This document shows positions 44,905 through 53,696 of a stretch of DNA of 64,000 nt, one piece after another. The DNA comes from Candidatus Rokuibacteriota bacterium (GTDB taxonomy: Bacteria > Methylomirabilota > Methylomirabilia > Rokubacteriales > CSP1-6), in the NCBI GenBank assembly GCA_003220535.1, contig QHSU01000096.1, positions 20,038 to 84,037 of the forward strand, written 5' to 3'. The notes below the pieces were generated by a model. It saw only the letters and a list, made by a program, of their open reading frames with translations. It was not told where the DNA came from and did no database searches. A program made the position numbers and the translations under genes. Position 1 is the first letter of the stretch; the number at the start of each line of letters is the position of its first letter.

Positions 44905-45067
44905 ATGGTGGCATGACCGCGTCGCGATCGTCATGATAAGGTCGGGGGAAAATCAGCAGGCAAAAGTGGAGTGAAGGAGCAAGCGATGGGTATCAAGGGC
45001 ATCGACCACTGGGTCATCGTCGCGGGCGATCCACAGCGCACGCTGGACTTCTACCAGGGGCTCGGCT
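44905..45067 (+). repeat. Left source segment of the dispersed duplication
   Basis: The promoter region and first codons of the VOC gene, nearly repeated at about 58355-58518. The similarity starts about 80 bases before the ATG and ends inside GCTCGGC. Confidence 0.8.
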
Positions 45068-45396
45068 TCACGATCGCCTGGGAGAAACGGCCAGGCCGTC
45101 CGGACATGGCGACGATCCGAATCAACGACGCGCAGAAGATCAACGTCCACGGACCGGACGCGCCGGCGCGCCCGGGTTACCTGGGAGCGCGGCAGCCGAC
45201 CGCGGGGGGCGCCGACTTCTGTCTCGAATGGGACGGGACCGTTGACGAGATTCTCGCTCTGCTGAAGCGTAACGGCGTGGTGCCAGAGGCTGGGCCCGGC
45301 CCACGCACGTGTGCGCGCGGTGTGTCGACCAGCGTGTACTTCCGCGATCCCGACGACAATCTCGTCGAGTTCACCGTCTACGAGGGGCGATCCTAG
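44986..45396 (+). CDS. VOC-family (glyoxalase/dioxygenase fold) protein
   Basis: A 136-residue single-domain vicinal-oxygen-chelate protein. The start is the ATG after GAAGGAG; an upstream in-frame TTG or GTG is not supported. It has the opening GIDHWVIVAGDPQRTLDFYQGLG with the first metal His (DHWV), and VYFRDPDDNLVEFTVYEG with a closing Glu ligand. FxDPDxNxxE is typical of VOC metal sites. These enzymes isomerise or cleave small substrates, including glyoxalase I and extradiol dioxygenases. The first 27 residues recur as the start of a chimeric gene at 58.4 kb. Confidence 0.88.
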   Translation: MGIKGIDHWVIVAGDPQRTLDFYQGLGFTIAWEKRPGRPDMATIRINDAQKINVHGPDAPARPGYLGARQPTAGGADFCLEWDGTVDEILALLKRNGVVPEAGPGPRTCARGVSTSVYFRDPDDNLVEFTVYEGRS

Positions 45397-45423
45397 TCGA
45401 TCGACTCCGCCGGGAGCTCCGGA

Positions 45424-46422
45424 ATTTCCACCAAACGCGTCCACCTGAGCGTCGCCGAGGCCCGCGCGCTGTCGGAGCGTGCCATGCGTGGGATCGGGTA
45501 CGAGCCCGAGGAGGCTCGTATTCTCGCCGACCACGTGATCGACGCGGCTCTGTGCGGCTACGAGTACTCCGGCCTGCCGAAGCTGCTCAACGTCGCCGAC
45601 CACCCCCGCTTCACGGCGCCGCGCAGCCCGATGCGCACGCTCAGGGAGACGAGCGTGTCGGTGCTGTTCGACGGTGGCAACCAGAGCGGCATGCTAGGGA
45701 TGTACCACGCGACGCGCGCCGTCATCGAGCGGGCGCAAGCCAACGGCTTCGCCCTCGTCGGTGTCAACAACATCTGGATGAGCGGTCGCAGCGCCTACTA
45801 CGTCGAAATGGTGGCGCGGGCCGGCCTGATCGGCATCCACACGGTGGCCGCGCCCCCCATGGTCGCGCCGCTGGGCGGCGCCAAGGCTGCCCTCGGCACC
45901 AATCCGGTCGCCTTCGGCTTCCCCATGGAAGGCGACCCGCTGGTAATCGACCTTGGAACCTCCGCGTTCATGGGCACCGATCTCCAGTTCCGGCGGCGTC
46001 TCGGCATCCCGCTGCCGGAGGGCGCGGCGATCGACGAGCATGGCCGCCCCACGACGGACGCGGAGGCCGCGCGGCGCGGCGCGCTCCTGCCCTTCGGCGG
46101 GCACAAGGGCTACGCGCTGGCGCTCGCGATGCACGCGCTCGGCGTGCTCTGTCGCGGGGGGGTCGACGAGGAGAGCACCGGGTACCTCCTGATCGCGTTG
46201 AAGCCCGATCTGTTCGTTCCCCTCGAAGACTATCGTCACGCGCTGGCCGCGGAGATCGCCCTGATCAAAGCGACACCGCGACAGGAAGGGGTCGACGAGA
46301 TCCGCATCCCTGGCGAACGCGCCTATCGCGAGCGCGCGCGTCTGACGCGCGACGGCTTCGACATCGACCGGCGCATCCACGACGCGCTGATCGCGCTCGC
46401 GGAAGGCCAACGCGGCGCCTGA
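45424..46422 (+). CDS. Ldh-family NAD(P)-dependent oxidoreductase (malate/L-lactate/sulfolactate type)
   Basis: An oxidoreductase of the malate/L-lactate dehydrogenase (Ldh2/ComC/YbiC) family. Landmarks: NGFALVGVNNIWMSGRSAYYVEMVARAGLIGIHTV, ALGTNPVAFGFP and PFGGHKGYALALAMHAL. The only ATG is at 45484, but the 20 codons before it are clearly coding. They read RVHLSVAEARALSERAMRG, the conserved first helix of the family. No ATG, GTG or TTG lies in this extension. An ATT at 45424 has GGGAG at 45412-45416, seven bases upstream. I set the start there as a hypothesis (332 residues); the conventional alternative is 312. GYEYSGLPKLL holds the place of the family GVDSHGxxRL, without the His. Confidence 0.9.
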   Translation: MSTKRVHLSVAEARALSERAMRGIGYEPEEARILADHVIDAALCGYEYSGLPKLLNVADHPRFTAPRSPMRTLRETSVSVLFDGGNQSGMLGMYHATRAVIERAQANGFALVGVNNIWMSGRSAYYVEMVARAGLIGIHTVAAPPMVAPLGGAKAALGTNPVAFGFPMEGDPLVIDLGTSAFMGTDLQFRRRLGIPLPEGAAIDEHGRPTTDAEAARRGALLPFGGHKGYALALAMHALGVLCRGGVDEESTGYLLIALKPDLFVPLEDYRHALAAEIALIKATPRQEGVDEIRIPGERAYRERARLTRDGFDIDRRIHDALIALAEGQRGA

Positions 46423-46549
46423 GAGGCTGTCGCCGATGCGGGGATCGAGCGATGTTGTCGGCGTCCTGCGCCTGAGCTACTATCCGCCTCGTAGATCCGG
46501 CTGGTGGGTCAGCGTTGCCTGAGTGACAAACGCCGAGAGGAGCGACACC

Positions 46550-48256
46550 ATGGCCTACGACCTGCTGATCAAGAACGGACGTATCATCGACGGCTCGGGC
46601 CGGCCCGCCTTCCACGGCGACGTCGGGGTGGCGCATGGAAAGATCGTCGAGCTCGGGCGCCTCGCCGGATCCGCGCGGCGGGTCATCGAGGCTGATGGGC
46701 GGGTCGTCTCGCCGGGATTCGTGGACAACCACTGTCACTACGACGCCCAGGTCCTCTGGGATCCGCTCTGCACCTTCTCGTGTCACCACGGCGCCACCAG
46801 CGTCATCATCGGGAACTGCTCGCTGGCGCTCGCTCCCGTGAAGGCCGCCGAGCGCGAGAAGCTGGCGGGGATGCTCTCCTACGTCGAAGCCATTCCCATG
46901 GACGTGCTGGACGCGGGCGTGCCCTGGACGTGGGAGACGTTCCCCGAGTACATGAGCGCCGTCGGCCAGCGGCTCGGCGTGAACGTCGGCACGCTGATCG
47001 GCCACTCCGCCGTCAGACTCTACGCCATGGGGAAGGACTGCTCGGAGCGTCCGGCCACGGACGGAGAGCTCGAGACGATGCGGCGCGTGGTGCGCGAGGC
47101 GCTCGAAGCGGGAGCCCTCGGGCTTTCGATCACCCGTAACATGAACCACTTCGACATCGCCGGGACGCGGATTCCCGCGGCCTGCGCGCCGGAGGCGGAG
47201 CTCTTCGCGCTGACCGACGTGCTCCGCGAGGTGGGCACGGGCGTGATCCAGTGCGGCGGCGGGACCAACCCCGAATTGAAAGACCATCTCTTGAGTCGGA
47301 TCTCCCAGGCCTGCGGCCGCCCGGTCATGTACAACACGCTGGTCGAGCAGGCGCGTCACCCGGGCCGCTGGCGGCAGCACCTGGCGCACGTCGAGGAGAC
47401 GGCGCGGCAGGGGATTCGCGCGGTGCCGCTCTGCAATCCCGGGAGCGTCGTGCAGCGGTTCACGATGAAGAACTGCCAGGTGTTCCGGAGCATGCCGACC
47501 TGGCTGCCGATCCTCCAGGGTTCCGATGCCGAGAAGATGCGCGCCTATCGCGATCCCGAGGTGCGCGCGAAGCTCCGGGCCGAGGTCGACGGCCCTCAGG
47601 GCCCGGACCCGAGCTTCTCCAGGCGCTGGGACCTGATGATCGTGGAGGAGCCTCAGCTTCCGAAGAACCGCGGCCTCGAGGGCCAGAACATGGCGGAAAT
47701 CGCCAAGGCCCGGGGACAGCATCCGGTCGATGCGTTCCTCGACCTGGTGGTCGAGGAGGAGCTGAACACGGTGTTCACCCTCGGGGAGAACAACACCGAC
47801 ACCGAGGCGGTGGCGCAGATCCTTGGTAGCCCCTACGCCGTCGTCGGCCTGTCCGACGGAGGCGCGCACGTGCAGTTCCACTCGAACGTGTCGAACCCTA
47901 CCCGGCTGCTCGGCCACTGGGTGAGGAAGAAGGGCATCATGCCCCTCGAGCTGGCCGTCCGCCGGCTGACCTTCGACTCGGCGACCGCGTTCGGCATCTA
48001 CGATCGCGGGCTCCTGCAGCCCGGAATGGCGGCGGACCTCGTGGTCTTCGATCCCGACAGCGTGCAGCCGATCACGGAAGACGTGGTGCACGACTTCCCG
48101 AACAACGGCTGGCGGATGCGGGAGCTGGCCGAGGGGATCCACTACACCGTGGTCAACGGCGAGGTCCTTCTCGAGAAGGGAACACATACGGGGAACTACC
48201 CCGGCCGCGTGCTGCACAACGCGCGGTACCACGCCACGCACAACGGTCGGGGTTAG
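46550..48256 (+). CDS. D-aminoacylase-like N-acyl-D-amino-acid deacylase (amidohydrolase)
   Basis: A 568-residue metal-dependent amidohydrolase. It opens with YDLLIKNGRIIDGSGRPAFHGDVGV, then the metal motif HxH as H61-C-H63 in VDNHCHYDAQ. IGHSAVR and later LSDGGAHVQFHS (catalytic Asp region) and LLQPGMAADLVVFDPDSVQ close the barrel and return to the small beta domain. The start follows GAGAGGAG. It probably hydrolyses N-acyl-D-amino acids; the tandem SBP genes just downstream may import related peptides. Its last third recurs in the chimeric gene at 58.4 kb. Confidence 0.94.
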   Translation: MAYDLLIKNGRIIDGSGRPAFHGDVGVAHGKIVELGRLAGSARRVIEADGRVVSPGFVDNHCHYDAQVLWDPLCTFSCHHGATSVIIGNCSLALAPVKAAEREKLAGMLSYVEAIPMDVLDAGVPWTWETFPEYMSAVGQRLGVNVGTLIGHSAVRLYAMGKDCSERPATDGELETMRRVVREALEAGALGLSITRNMNHFDIAGTRIPAACAPEAELFALTDVLREVGTGVIQCGGGTNPELKDHLLSRISQACGRPVMYNTLVEQARHPGRWRQHLAHVEETARQGIRAVPLCNPGSVVQRFTMKNCQVFRSMPTWLPILQGSDAEKMRAYRDPEVRAKLRAEVDGPQGPDPSFSRRWDLMIVEEPQLPKNRGLEGQNMAEIAKARGQHPVDAFLDLVVEEELNTVFTLGENNTDTEAVAQILGSPYAVVGLSDGGAHVQFHSNVSNPTRLLGHWVRKKGIMPLELAVRRLTFDSATAFGIYDRGLLQPGMAADLVVFDPDSVQPITEDVVHDFPNNGWRMRELAEGIHYTVVNGEVLLEKGTHTGNYPGRVLHNARYHATHNGRG

Positions 48257-48330
48257 CCGCCGCCGACCGCGTCTCGCGGAGGACCTACGCCGCGGCTCTG
48301 ACGGCCGCCGAGCCACTCGGCGGCCGTCGG
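47918..48330 (+). repeat. Right source segment of the dispersed duplication
   Basis: The last 113 codons of the amidohydrolase and the hairpin after it recur at 58519-58919. The two copies differ mainly at third codon positions. Confidence 0.85.
48300..48328 (+). terminator. 13-bp hairpin after the amidohydrolase gene
   Basis: GACGGCCGCCGAG-CCA-CTCGGCGGCCGTC, a perfect GC-rich stem 44 bases after the stop. A strong T-run is absent, so it may stall rather than fully terminate. A near-identical hairpin follows the chimeric copy at 58887-58917. Confidence 0.7.
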
Positions 48331-48484
48331 CAATTCACCTCGCCACCTGACGGAGTTCTTTATCGCCTGATCCTCTTGACCACCATGTCACGGGAGGCTA
48401 GTGTTGCCGCACCGACAGAAACCTGCGCGGTCCCCGCGCTGACCCGACGCCCGTCGCTCCCAACCACTCGGAGGGAGAGTCCCG

Positions 48485-50101
48485 ATGACGCGCCGTGATC
48501 TGCTGAGAGCCGGCCTCGTCGGCGGCGCAACGTTGCTCGCCGAGCCCGGGCTGGCGCCCCGCTCCTCCCGGGCTCAGCAGCCCAAACGGGGCGGGATCCT
48601 GCGCGTGCGCGGCTACGATCCGCCGCACTTCGACCCGCTCCTGGCCGTGGCGTTCAAGACCAGCTGCACGGTCAGCTTCGTCTACAACAAGCTCGTGCGC
48701 TACAAGGTGGGCGCCGACGTGCGCCCGGGCACGTTCACAGTGGAGCCCGACCTGGCCGAACGCTGGGAAGAGCTGGACGGCACGACGTACATCTTTCATC
48801 TCCGCCGCGGGGTGCGCTGGCACAACAAGCCACCCGTCAACGGCCGCGAACTCACCGCCGACGACGTGAAGTTCACGTTCGAGCGCTTCCTGTCGGAGCG
48901 GGGGAGCCCGCACCGATACATGCTCGATCCGGTGGACCGGCTCGAAGTCGTGGACCGGTATACCGTCCGGTTTCGCCTCAAGGAGCCGTTCGTCTGGTTC
49001 CTCCACATGCTCGCCAGCCCGTGGGCGAGCTGGATCGTCGCCCGCGAGGTCGTCGAGAAATACGGGGACCTCAAGAAGCCCGAAGCGGCGGTCGGCACGG
49101 GACCCTTCACGCTCGAGCGCTACGACCCGAACGTGAGGACGGTGTTCAGGCGGAACCCCGACTACTTCCGCCCCGGCGAGCCATGGGTGGATGGGGTCGA
49201 CTGGCTCGTGATGGAGGACGACGCCGCCGGGCTCGCCGCCTACCGAACTGGCAAGCTCGACGCCGGTCCCTCCCACTGGTGGGCCGTCCGTCAGGTGGAC
49301 GTGGCCGCTCTCAGGAAGAGCCATCCCCAGCTGGTGTATCAGGACTTCCTCTCCAACGTTCCCAACGCCGTCTACATGCGGTCCGACAAGCCCCCGTTCA
49401 GCGACGTGCGCGTCCGGCGCGCGATCTCCCACGCGATCGACCGACAAACGATCATCGAAGCCGTCTACCTCCGGGGGGAACCGACGCCCATGATCGCGCG
49501 CGGCCTGTCCGAGTGGTCGGCTCGCATCGACCAGCTCGGTCCCGGGGCCCAGTACTATCGGTACGACCCGCGCGAGGCGCGGCGGCTCCTCACCGAGGCC
49601 GGGTTCCCGCAGGGGGTGAAAACCCAGCTGAACGTCACGAGCGGCTATGGGGTCGACGCCGTCGACGCGTATCAGCTGGTTCAGCGCCAGCTCAAGGAGA
49701 GCGGGATCGACGCGGAGCTGCAGGTCCAGGAGTACGGCGCCTACGTGTCGACGACGAACGTCGGGAAGTTCGAGGGGCTGGCGATGGGCCCGGCCGGCAT
49801 CGCCTGGGAGCCGCACACCGTGCTCTACGGAAAGTTCATGCCTGGCGAGCCCCGCAACAACAGCCACGTCAACGACTCCAGGCTCACCGCGATGGTGAAG
49901 GAGCAGATGCGCACGAAAGATCTGGAAATGCGCCGGAAGGTCGTCCTCGACATCCAGCGGCATGCCGCCGAGCAGCAGTACTACGTCTATCTGTATAGCG
50001 TCGGGATCACGGCCTCCTGGCAACCCTACGTGAAGAACTACGCGCCGAACACCGTCTTCGACTACGGCAACCGGGCCGCCGCTGTCTGGCTCGACCGATA
50101 G
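48485..50101 (+). CDS. Tat-exported oligopeptide-type ABC substrate-binding protein, copy 3
   Basis: A 538-residue binding protein with a twin-arginine signal (MTRRDLLRAGLVGGA) and probable cleavage near SRAQQ. Landmarks: GGILRVRGYDPPHFDP, LAERWEELDGTTYIFHLRRGVRWHN, GRELTADDVKFTFERF, VRVRRAISHAIDRQTI and ARRLLTEAGFPQGV. Ribosome-binding site GGGAGAGTCCCG. It starts a four-gene run: SBP, SBP, permease, permease. Family assignment is firm; Tat export is inferred from the RR motif, as most such proteins use Sec. Confidence 0.94.
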   Translation: MTRRDLLRAGLVGGATLLAEPGLAPRSSRAQQPKRGGILRVRGYDPPHFDPLLAVAFKTSCTVSFVYNKLVRYKVGADVRPGTFTVEPDLAERWEELDGTTYIFHLRRGVRWHNKPPVNGRELTADDVKFTFERFLSERGSPHRYMLDPVDRLEVVDRYTVRFRLKEPFVWFLHMLASPWASWIVAREVVEKYGDLKKPEAAVGTGPFTLERYDPNVRTVFRRNPDYFRPGEPWVDGVDWLVMEDDAAGLAAYRTGKLDAGPSHWWAVRQVDVAALRKSHPQLVYQDFLSNVPNAVYMRSDKPPFSDVRVRRAISHAIDRQTIIEAVYLRGEPTPMIARGLSEWSARIDQLGPGAQYYRYDPREARRLLTEAGFPQGVKTQLNVTSGYGVDAVDAYQLVQRQLKESGIDAELQVQEYGAYVSTTNVGKFEGLAMGPAGIAWEPHTVLYGKFMPGEPRNNSHVNDSRLTAMVKEQMRTKDLEMRRKVVLDIQRHAAEQQYYVYLYSVGITASWQPYVKNYAPNTVFDYGNRAAAVWLDR

Positions 50102-50133
50102 AGCCACCGCCACGTCGCGAGGGAGAAGCGCCA

Positions 50134-51765
50134 ATGACCACGCTCGGGGTGACGCGCCGCGACCTTCTCAGAGCCGGCCTCGTAGCCGGAGCTTCTCTGT
50201 CCGCCGAGCCCGTGCTGGCTCCGCGCGCGCTCCGAGCTCAGCAACCCAAGCGTGGAGGGATCCTCCGCGTGCGCGGCTACGATCCGCCGCACTTCGATCC
50301 GCACCAGACGCTCAACTTCAAGACCAACAACACCCTGAGCTTCGTCTACAACAAGCTCGTCCGTCACAGGGTCGGCGCCGGGGTGGTGCCGGGCACCTTC
50401 ACGGTCGAGCCCGATCTGGCCGAACGCTGGGACGAGCCGGACGACACGACCGTGGTCTTTCATCTCCGCCGAGGCGTACGCTGGCACAACAGGCCGCCCG
50501 TGAACGGCCGCGAGCTCACGGCCGAGGACGTCAAGTTCTCGTACGACCGCTTCCTCACCGAAAAGGGCAATCCGCTCCGCTTCATGCTCGATCCCGTGGA
50601 TCGGGTGGATGTGGTGGATCGGTACACGGTGCGGTTTCGATTGAAGGAGCCGTTCGTCTGGCTCCTCAACATGCTCGCGAACCCGACCGGCACCTGGATC
50701 GTGGCCCGGGAGGTCGTGGAGAAGTACGGGGATCTGAAACGCGCTGAGACGGCGATCGGCACCGGCCCATTCCTCCTCGAACGCTACGAGCCCAACGTGA
50801 AGACCGTCTTCCGACGGCACCCCGACTATTTCCGCTCGGGCCAGCCCTCGGTGGACGGGGTGGACTGGCTGGTGATGGAGGACGAAGCTGCCCAGCTCGC
50901 CGCCTACCGTACGGGGCAGATCGATTGCGCGCCCTGGCACCAGTGGGTCGTGCGTCAGCAGGATCTCGCCGAGCTCAAGAAGAGCCATCCGCAGCTCATG
51001 TATCGAGACTTCGTGTCCAACGTGACGACCGGCATTTACATGAGGACCGACAAGCCGCCGTTCAACGACGTCCGCGTGCGCCGCGCGATCTCCCACGCCG
51101 TCGATCGGCAGGCGATCGTCGACGCCGTGTTCCTCCGGGGCGAACCGACGCCCGCCATCGGCCGTGGTCTGACCGAATGGTCCCCGCGGATCGATCAGCT
51201 GGGCTCGGGAGCTCAGTACTACCGCCACGATCCCAAGGAGGCCCGCCGGCTCCTCGCCCAGGCTGGCTTCCCGCAGGGTTTGAAGACGCAGCTCACCGTC
51301 ACCGGCGGCTACGGAAACGACCTGCTGGACGCCTTCCAGCTCGCCCAGCGCCAGCTCAAGGAGGGCGGCATCGAGGCGGAGCTGAAGGTGCAGGAGTACG
51401 GGGCCTACATGGCGACGACCTTCGCCGGCAAGTACGAGGGCCTGGCGCTGGGGCCGTTCAGCATCTCCTGGGAGCCGCACACCGCGCTCTACGGCATGTA
51501 CGCTCCGGAGCAGGCCCGCAACTCGAGCCACGTCGCCGACGCCAAGATCTTGGCGATGATCAAGGATCAGATGCGCACCAAGGATCTCGAAGCGCGCCGC
51601 AAGCTCATCTTCGACATCCAGCGGTACGCCGCTGAGCAGCAATACTACGTGTATCTCTATTCGCCGACGTTCACGGCGTCCTGGCGACCGTACGTGAAGA
51701 ACTACGCGCCGAATCCGAGCTTCGACTACGGCAACCGCGTCGCCGCGCTCTGGCTCGACCGGTAG
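50134..51765 (+). CDS. Tat-exported oligopeptide-type ABC substrate-binding protein, copy 4
   Basis: A 543-residue paralogue of copy 3, 32 bases downstream. It has a twin-arginine signal (VTRRDLLRAGLVAGAS) and the same order of landmarks: GGILRVRGYDPPHFDP, LAERWDEPDDTTVVFHLRRGVRWHN, GRELTAEDVKFSYDRF and VRVRRAISHAVDRQAI. The pair arose by tandem duplication and differ most in the ligand-facing middle. Two binding proteins may share the permeases that follow. Confidence 0.94.
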   Translation: MTTLGVTRRDLLRAGLVAGASLSAEPVLAPRALRAQQPKRGGILRVRGYDPPHFDPHQTLNFKTNNTLSFVYNKLVRHRVGAGVVPGTFTVEPDLAERWDEPDDTTVVFHLRRGVRWHNRPPVNGRELTAEDVKFSYDRFLTEKGNPLRFMLDPVDRVDVVDRYTVRFRLKEPFVWLLNMLANPTGTWIVAREVVEKYGDLKRAETAIGTGPFLLERYEPNVKTVFRRHPDYFRSGQPSVDGVDWLVMEDEAAQLAAYRTGQIDCAPWHQWVVRQQDLAELKKSHPQLMYRDFVSNVTTGIYMRTDKPPFNDVRVRRAISHAVDRQAIVDAVFLRGEPTPAIGRGLTEWSPRIDQLGSGAQYYRHDPKEARRLLAQAGFPQGLKTQLTVTGGYGNDLLDAFQLAQRQLKEGGIEAELKVQEYGAYMATTFAGKYEGLALGPFSISWEPHTALYGMYAPEQARNSSHVADAKILAMIKDQMRTKDLEARRKLIFDIQRYAAEQQYYVYLYSPTFTASWRPYVKNYAPNPSFDYGNRVAALWLDR

Positions 51766-51801
51766 CTCGGGGAGTCGTCTCGGGTCCCCGTCGAGCACGC
51801 C

Positions 51802-52743
51802 ATGCGCAAGTACGTTCTGAGGCGGCTGCTGGTCGCGATCCCGTCGCTCCTGATCGCGTCCTTCATCGTGTTCTCGCTGCCGCGGCTGCTACCCGGCGAC
51901 ATCGTCCAGCTCATGCTCGAGGAGCGGGCGTACGGCAAAGACCTTGACGATCTGCGGGCGAAGCTCGGGCTGAACCGGCCGATCTACGTTCAGTACTTCG
52001 AGTGGCTCGGCAGCGTCGTCCGGGGCCACCTCGGCGAATCGCTGTGGACCAAGCGGCCCGTCGTCGAGGAGCTGACCCGGCGGCTGCCGGTGAGCCTCAA
52101 GCTGGGCGCCCTCGCGCTCCTCTTCTCGGTCTCGATCTCCCTCCCGATCGGCATCCTGGCCGCCGTGCGGCAGGACACGCTGGCCGACTACCTTTCCCGC
52201 AGCGTGGCCATCCTCGCCCTGTCGATCCCCGGCTTCTGGCTCGCGACGCTCGTCGTGGTCTTGCCGGCGATCTGGTGGAACTGGAGCCCGCCCATCCAGT
52301 TCACCGAGTTCAGCGCCGATCCCTGGGCGCACGTCGCCCAGTTCATCCTGCCGGCGTTCATCCTGGGCGTCGCTTCCTCGGCGGCCATCATGCGTCTCAC
52401 CCGTGCCACGCTCCTGGAAGTCCTCCGCCAGGACTACGTGCGCACGGCCTGGGCGAAGGGATCGCGCGAACGGTCGGTCGTGCTCAAGCACGGTCTGAAG
52501 AACGCGCTGATCCCGGTGGTCACCGTCCTCGGGATCCAGATCGCGCAGATCCTGGGCGGCACTGTCATCTTCGAGACCATTTTCGGGTTGCCGGGCATGG
52601 GGCGCTTTCTCTTCGATGCGATCAACCAGCGGGACTATCCCGTCATCCAGGGCATCAATCTGCTCATCGTCAGCATGATCGTCCTGATGAACCTCCTCGT
52701 CGACGCCTGCTATGCGTTCCTCGACCCGCGGATCCGGTACTGA
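51802..52743 (+). CDS. ABC transporter permease, DppB/OppB type
   Basis: A 313-residue inner-membrane permease with about six helices. It opens MRKYVLRRLLVAIPSLLIASFIVFSLPRLLPGD, which is typical of the B component. The EAA-type coupling loop is KGSRERSVVLKHGLKNALIPVVTVLG. Its stop lies 4 bases before the next ATG. It should pair with the C-type permease next to it and an ATPase that is not encoded in this window. Confidence 0.94.
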   Translation: MRKYVLRRLLVAIPSLLIASFIVFSLPRLLPGDIVQLMLEERAYGKDLDDLRAKLGLNRPIYVQYFEWLGSVVRGHLGESLWTKRPVVEELTRRLPVSLKLGALALLFSVSISLPIGILAAVRQDTLADYLSRSVAILALSIPGFWLATLVVVLPAIWWNWSPPIQFTEFSADPWAHVAQFILPAFILGVASSAAIMRLTRATLLEVLRQDYVRTAWAKGSRERSVVLKHGLKNALIPVVTVLGIQIAQILGGTVIFETIFGLPGMGRFLFDAINQRDYPVIQGINLLIVSMIVLMNLLVDACYAFLDPRIRY

Positions 52744-52747
52744 CGTC

Positions 52748-53680
52748 ATGGCCAACCAAGTCGAGACCCTGACCACCGCGGCGCGCCGGGCCGAGCGAAG
52801 GCGCCCCGACGCCTCCGGCTCGGCGCGGGTCCGAGCCTTGTGGCGCTTCTGCCGGCGCAAGCCGCTGGGCGCCCTGGGCGGCCTCATCGTGCTCGCGCTG
52901 ATCGTCATGGCCGCGCTGGCGCCGTGGATCGCGCACTATGCGTACGACGAGACCCTCCGGGGCGCCCGCTTGAAAGCTCCGGGCGCGCAGTTCTGGATGG
53001 GGACGGACAACCTCGGGCGCGACATGTGGAGCCGGGTGGTCTACGGCGCGCGCGTCTCCGTCACCGTTGGCTTCGGCGCCGTCCTGCTCGCCAACGCGCT
53101 CGGGGCCCTCATCGGCGTCAGCAGCGGCTACTTCGGCGGAAAGTACGATATCTGCGTCCAGCGGGTGGTCGACGCCTGGCAGTCCTTTCCCTTCCTGGTC
53201 GTGATCCTCTCCATCATGGCCGTGCTCGGCCCGGGCCTCCTGAACATCGTCCTGGCACTCGGCGTGGTCGGCGCCGCCAACGCGTCCCGGGTCATCCGGG
53301 GAACGACCATCAGCGTCGTGGAGAACGTGTACGTCGAATCGGCCCGGGCCATCGGCTGCGGGCACCTGCGCATCATGGTGCGCCACATCCTGCCCAACGT
53401 GGCCGGGACGATCATCGTCCTGGCGACCATCGGGCTCGGAGCGTTCATCCTCGCCGAGTCCGCGCTCTCGTTCCTCGGCTTCGGCGTGCCGCCGCCGTAT
53501 CCGTCCTGGGGGGCGATGCTCTCGGGCGCCGGCCGCTCGTTCTTTTACCAGGCCCCGTGGATGGCGATCTATCCCGGACTCGCCATCTCGCTGGCCGTCT
53601 TCGGCTTCAACATGCTGGGCGATGCGCTGCGCGACATGCTCGACCCCCGGCTTCGAGGCGTCGGGGGCCGGATGCGCTAG
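52748..53680 (+). CDS. ABC transporter permease, DppC/OppC type
   Basis: A 310-residue permease partner of the preceding gene. Landmarks: the cytoplasmic N-tail, WRFCRRKPLGALGGLIVLALIVMAALAPWIA, and GTDNLGRDMWSRVVYGARVSVTVGF, the C-component signature. The coupling loop is SARAIGCGHLRIMVRHILPNVAGTI, and the protein closes at GDALRDMLDPRLRG. The start is the ATG at 52748. The operon ends here and is convergent with the next SBP gene. No DppD/F-type ATPase gene is within reach. Confidence 0.94.
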   Translation: MANQVETLTTAARRAERRRPDASGSARVRALWRFCRRKPLGALGGLIVLALIVMAALAPWIAHYAYDETLRGARLKAPGAQFWMGTDNLGRDMWSRVVYGARVSVTVGFGAVLLANALGALIGVSSGYFGGKYDICVQRVVDAWQSFPFLVVILSIMAVLGPGLLNIVLALGVVGAANASRVIRGTTISVVENVYVESARAIGCGHLRIMVRHILPNVAGTIIVLATIGLGAFILAESALSFLGFGVPPPYPSWGAMLSGAGRSFFYQAPWMAIYPGLAISLAVFGFNMLGDALRDMLDPRLRGVGGRMR

Positions 53681-53696
53681 GTGGCGCCACCTCGCC

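Noticed and set aside
46265-48316. A 683-codon minus-strand frame over the amidohydrolase
   Set aside because: Antisense shadow of a well-supported gene; it ends in the terminator hairpin and has no ribosome-binding site.
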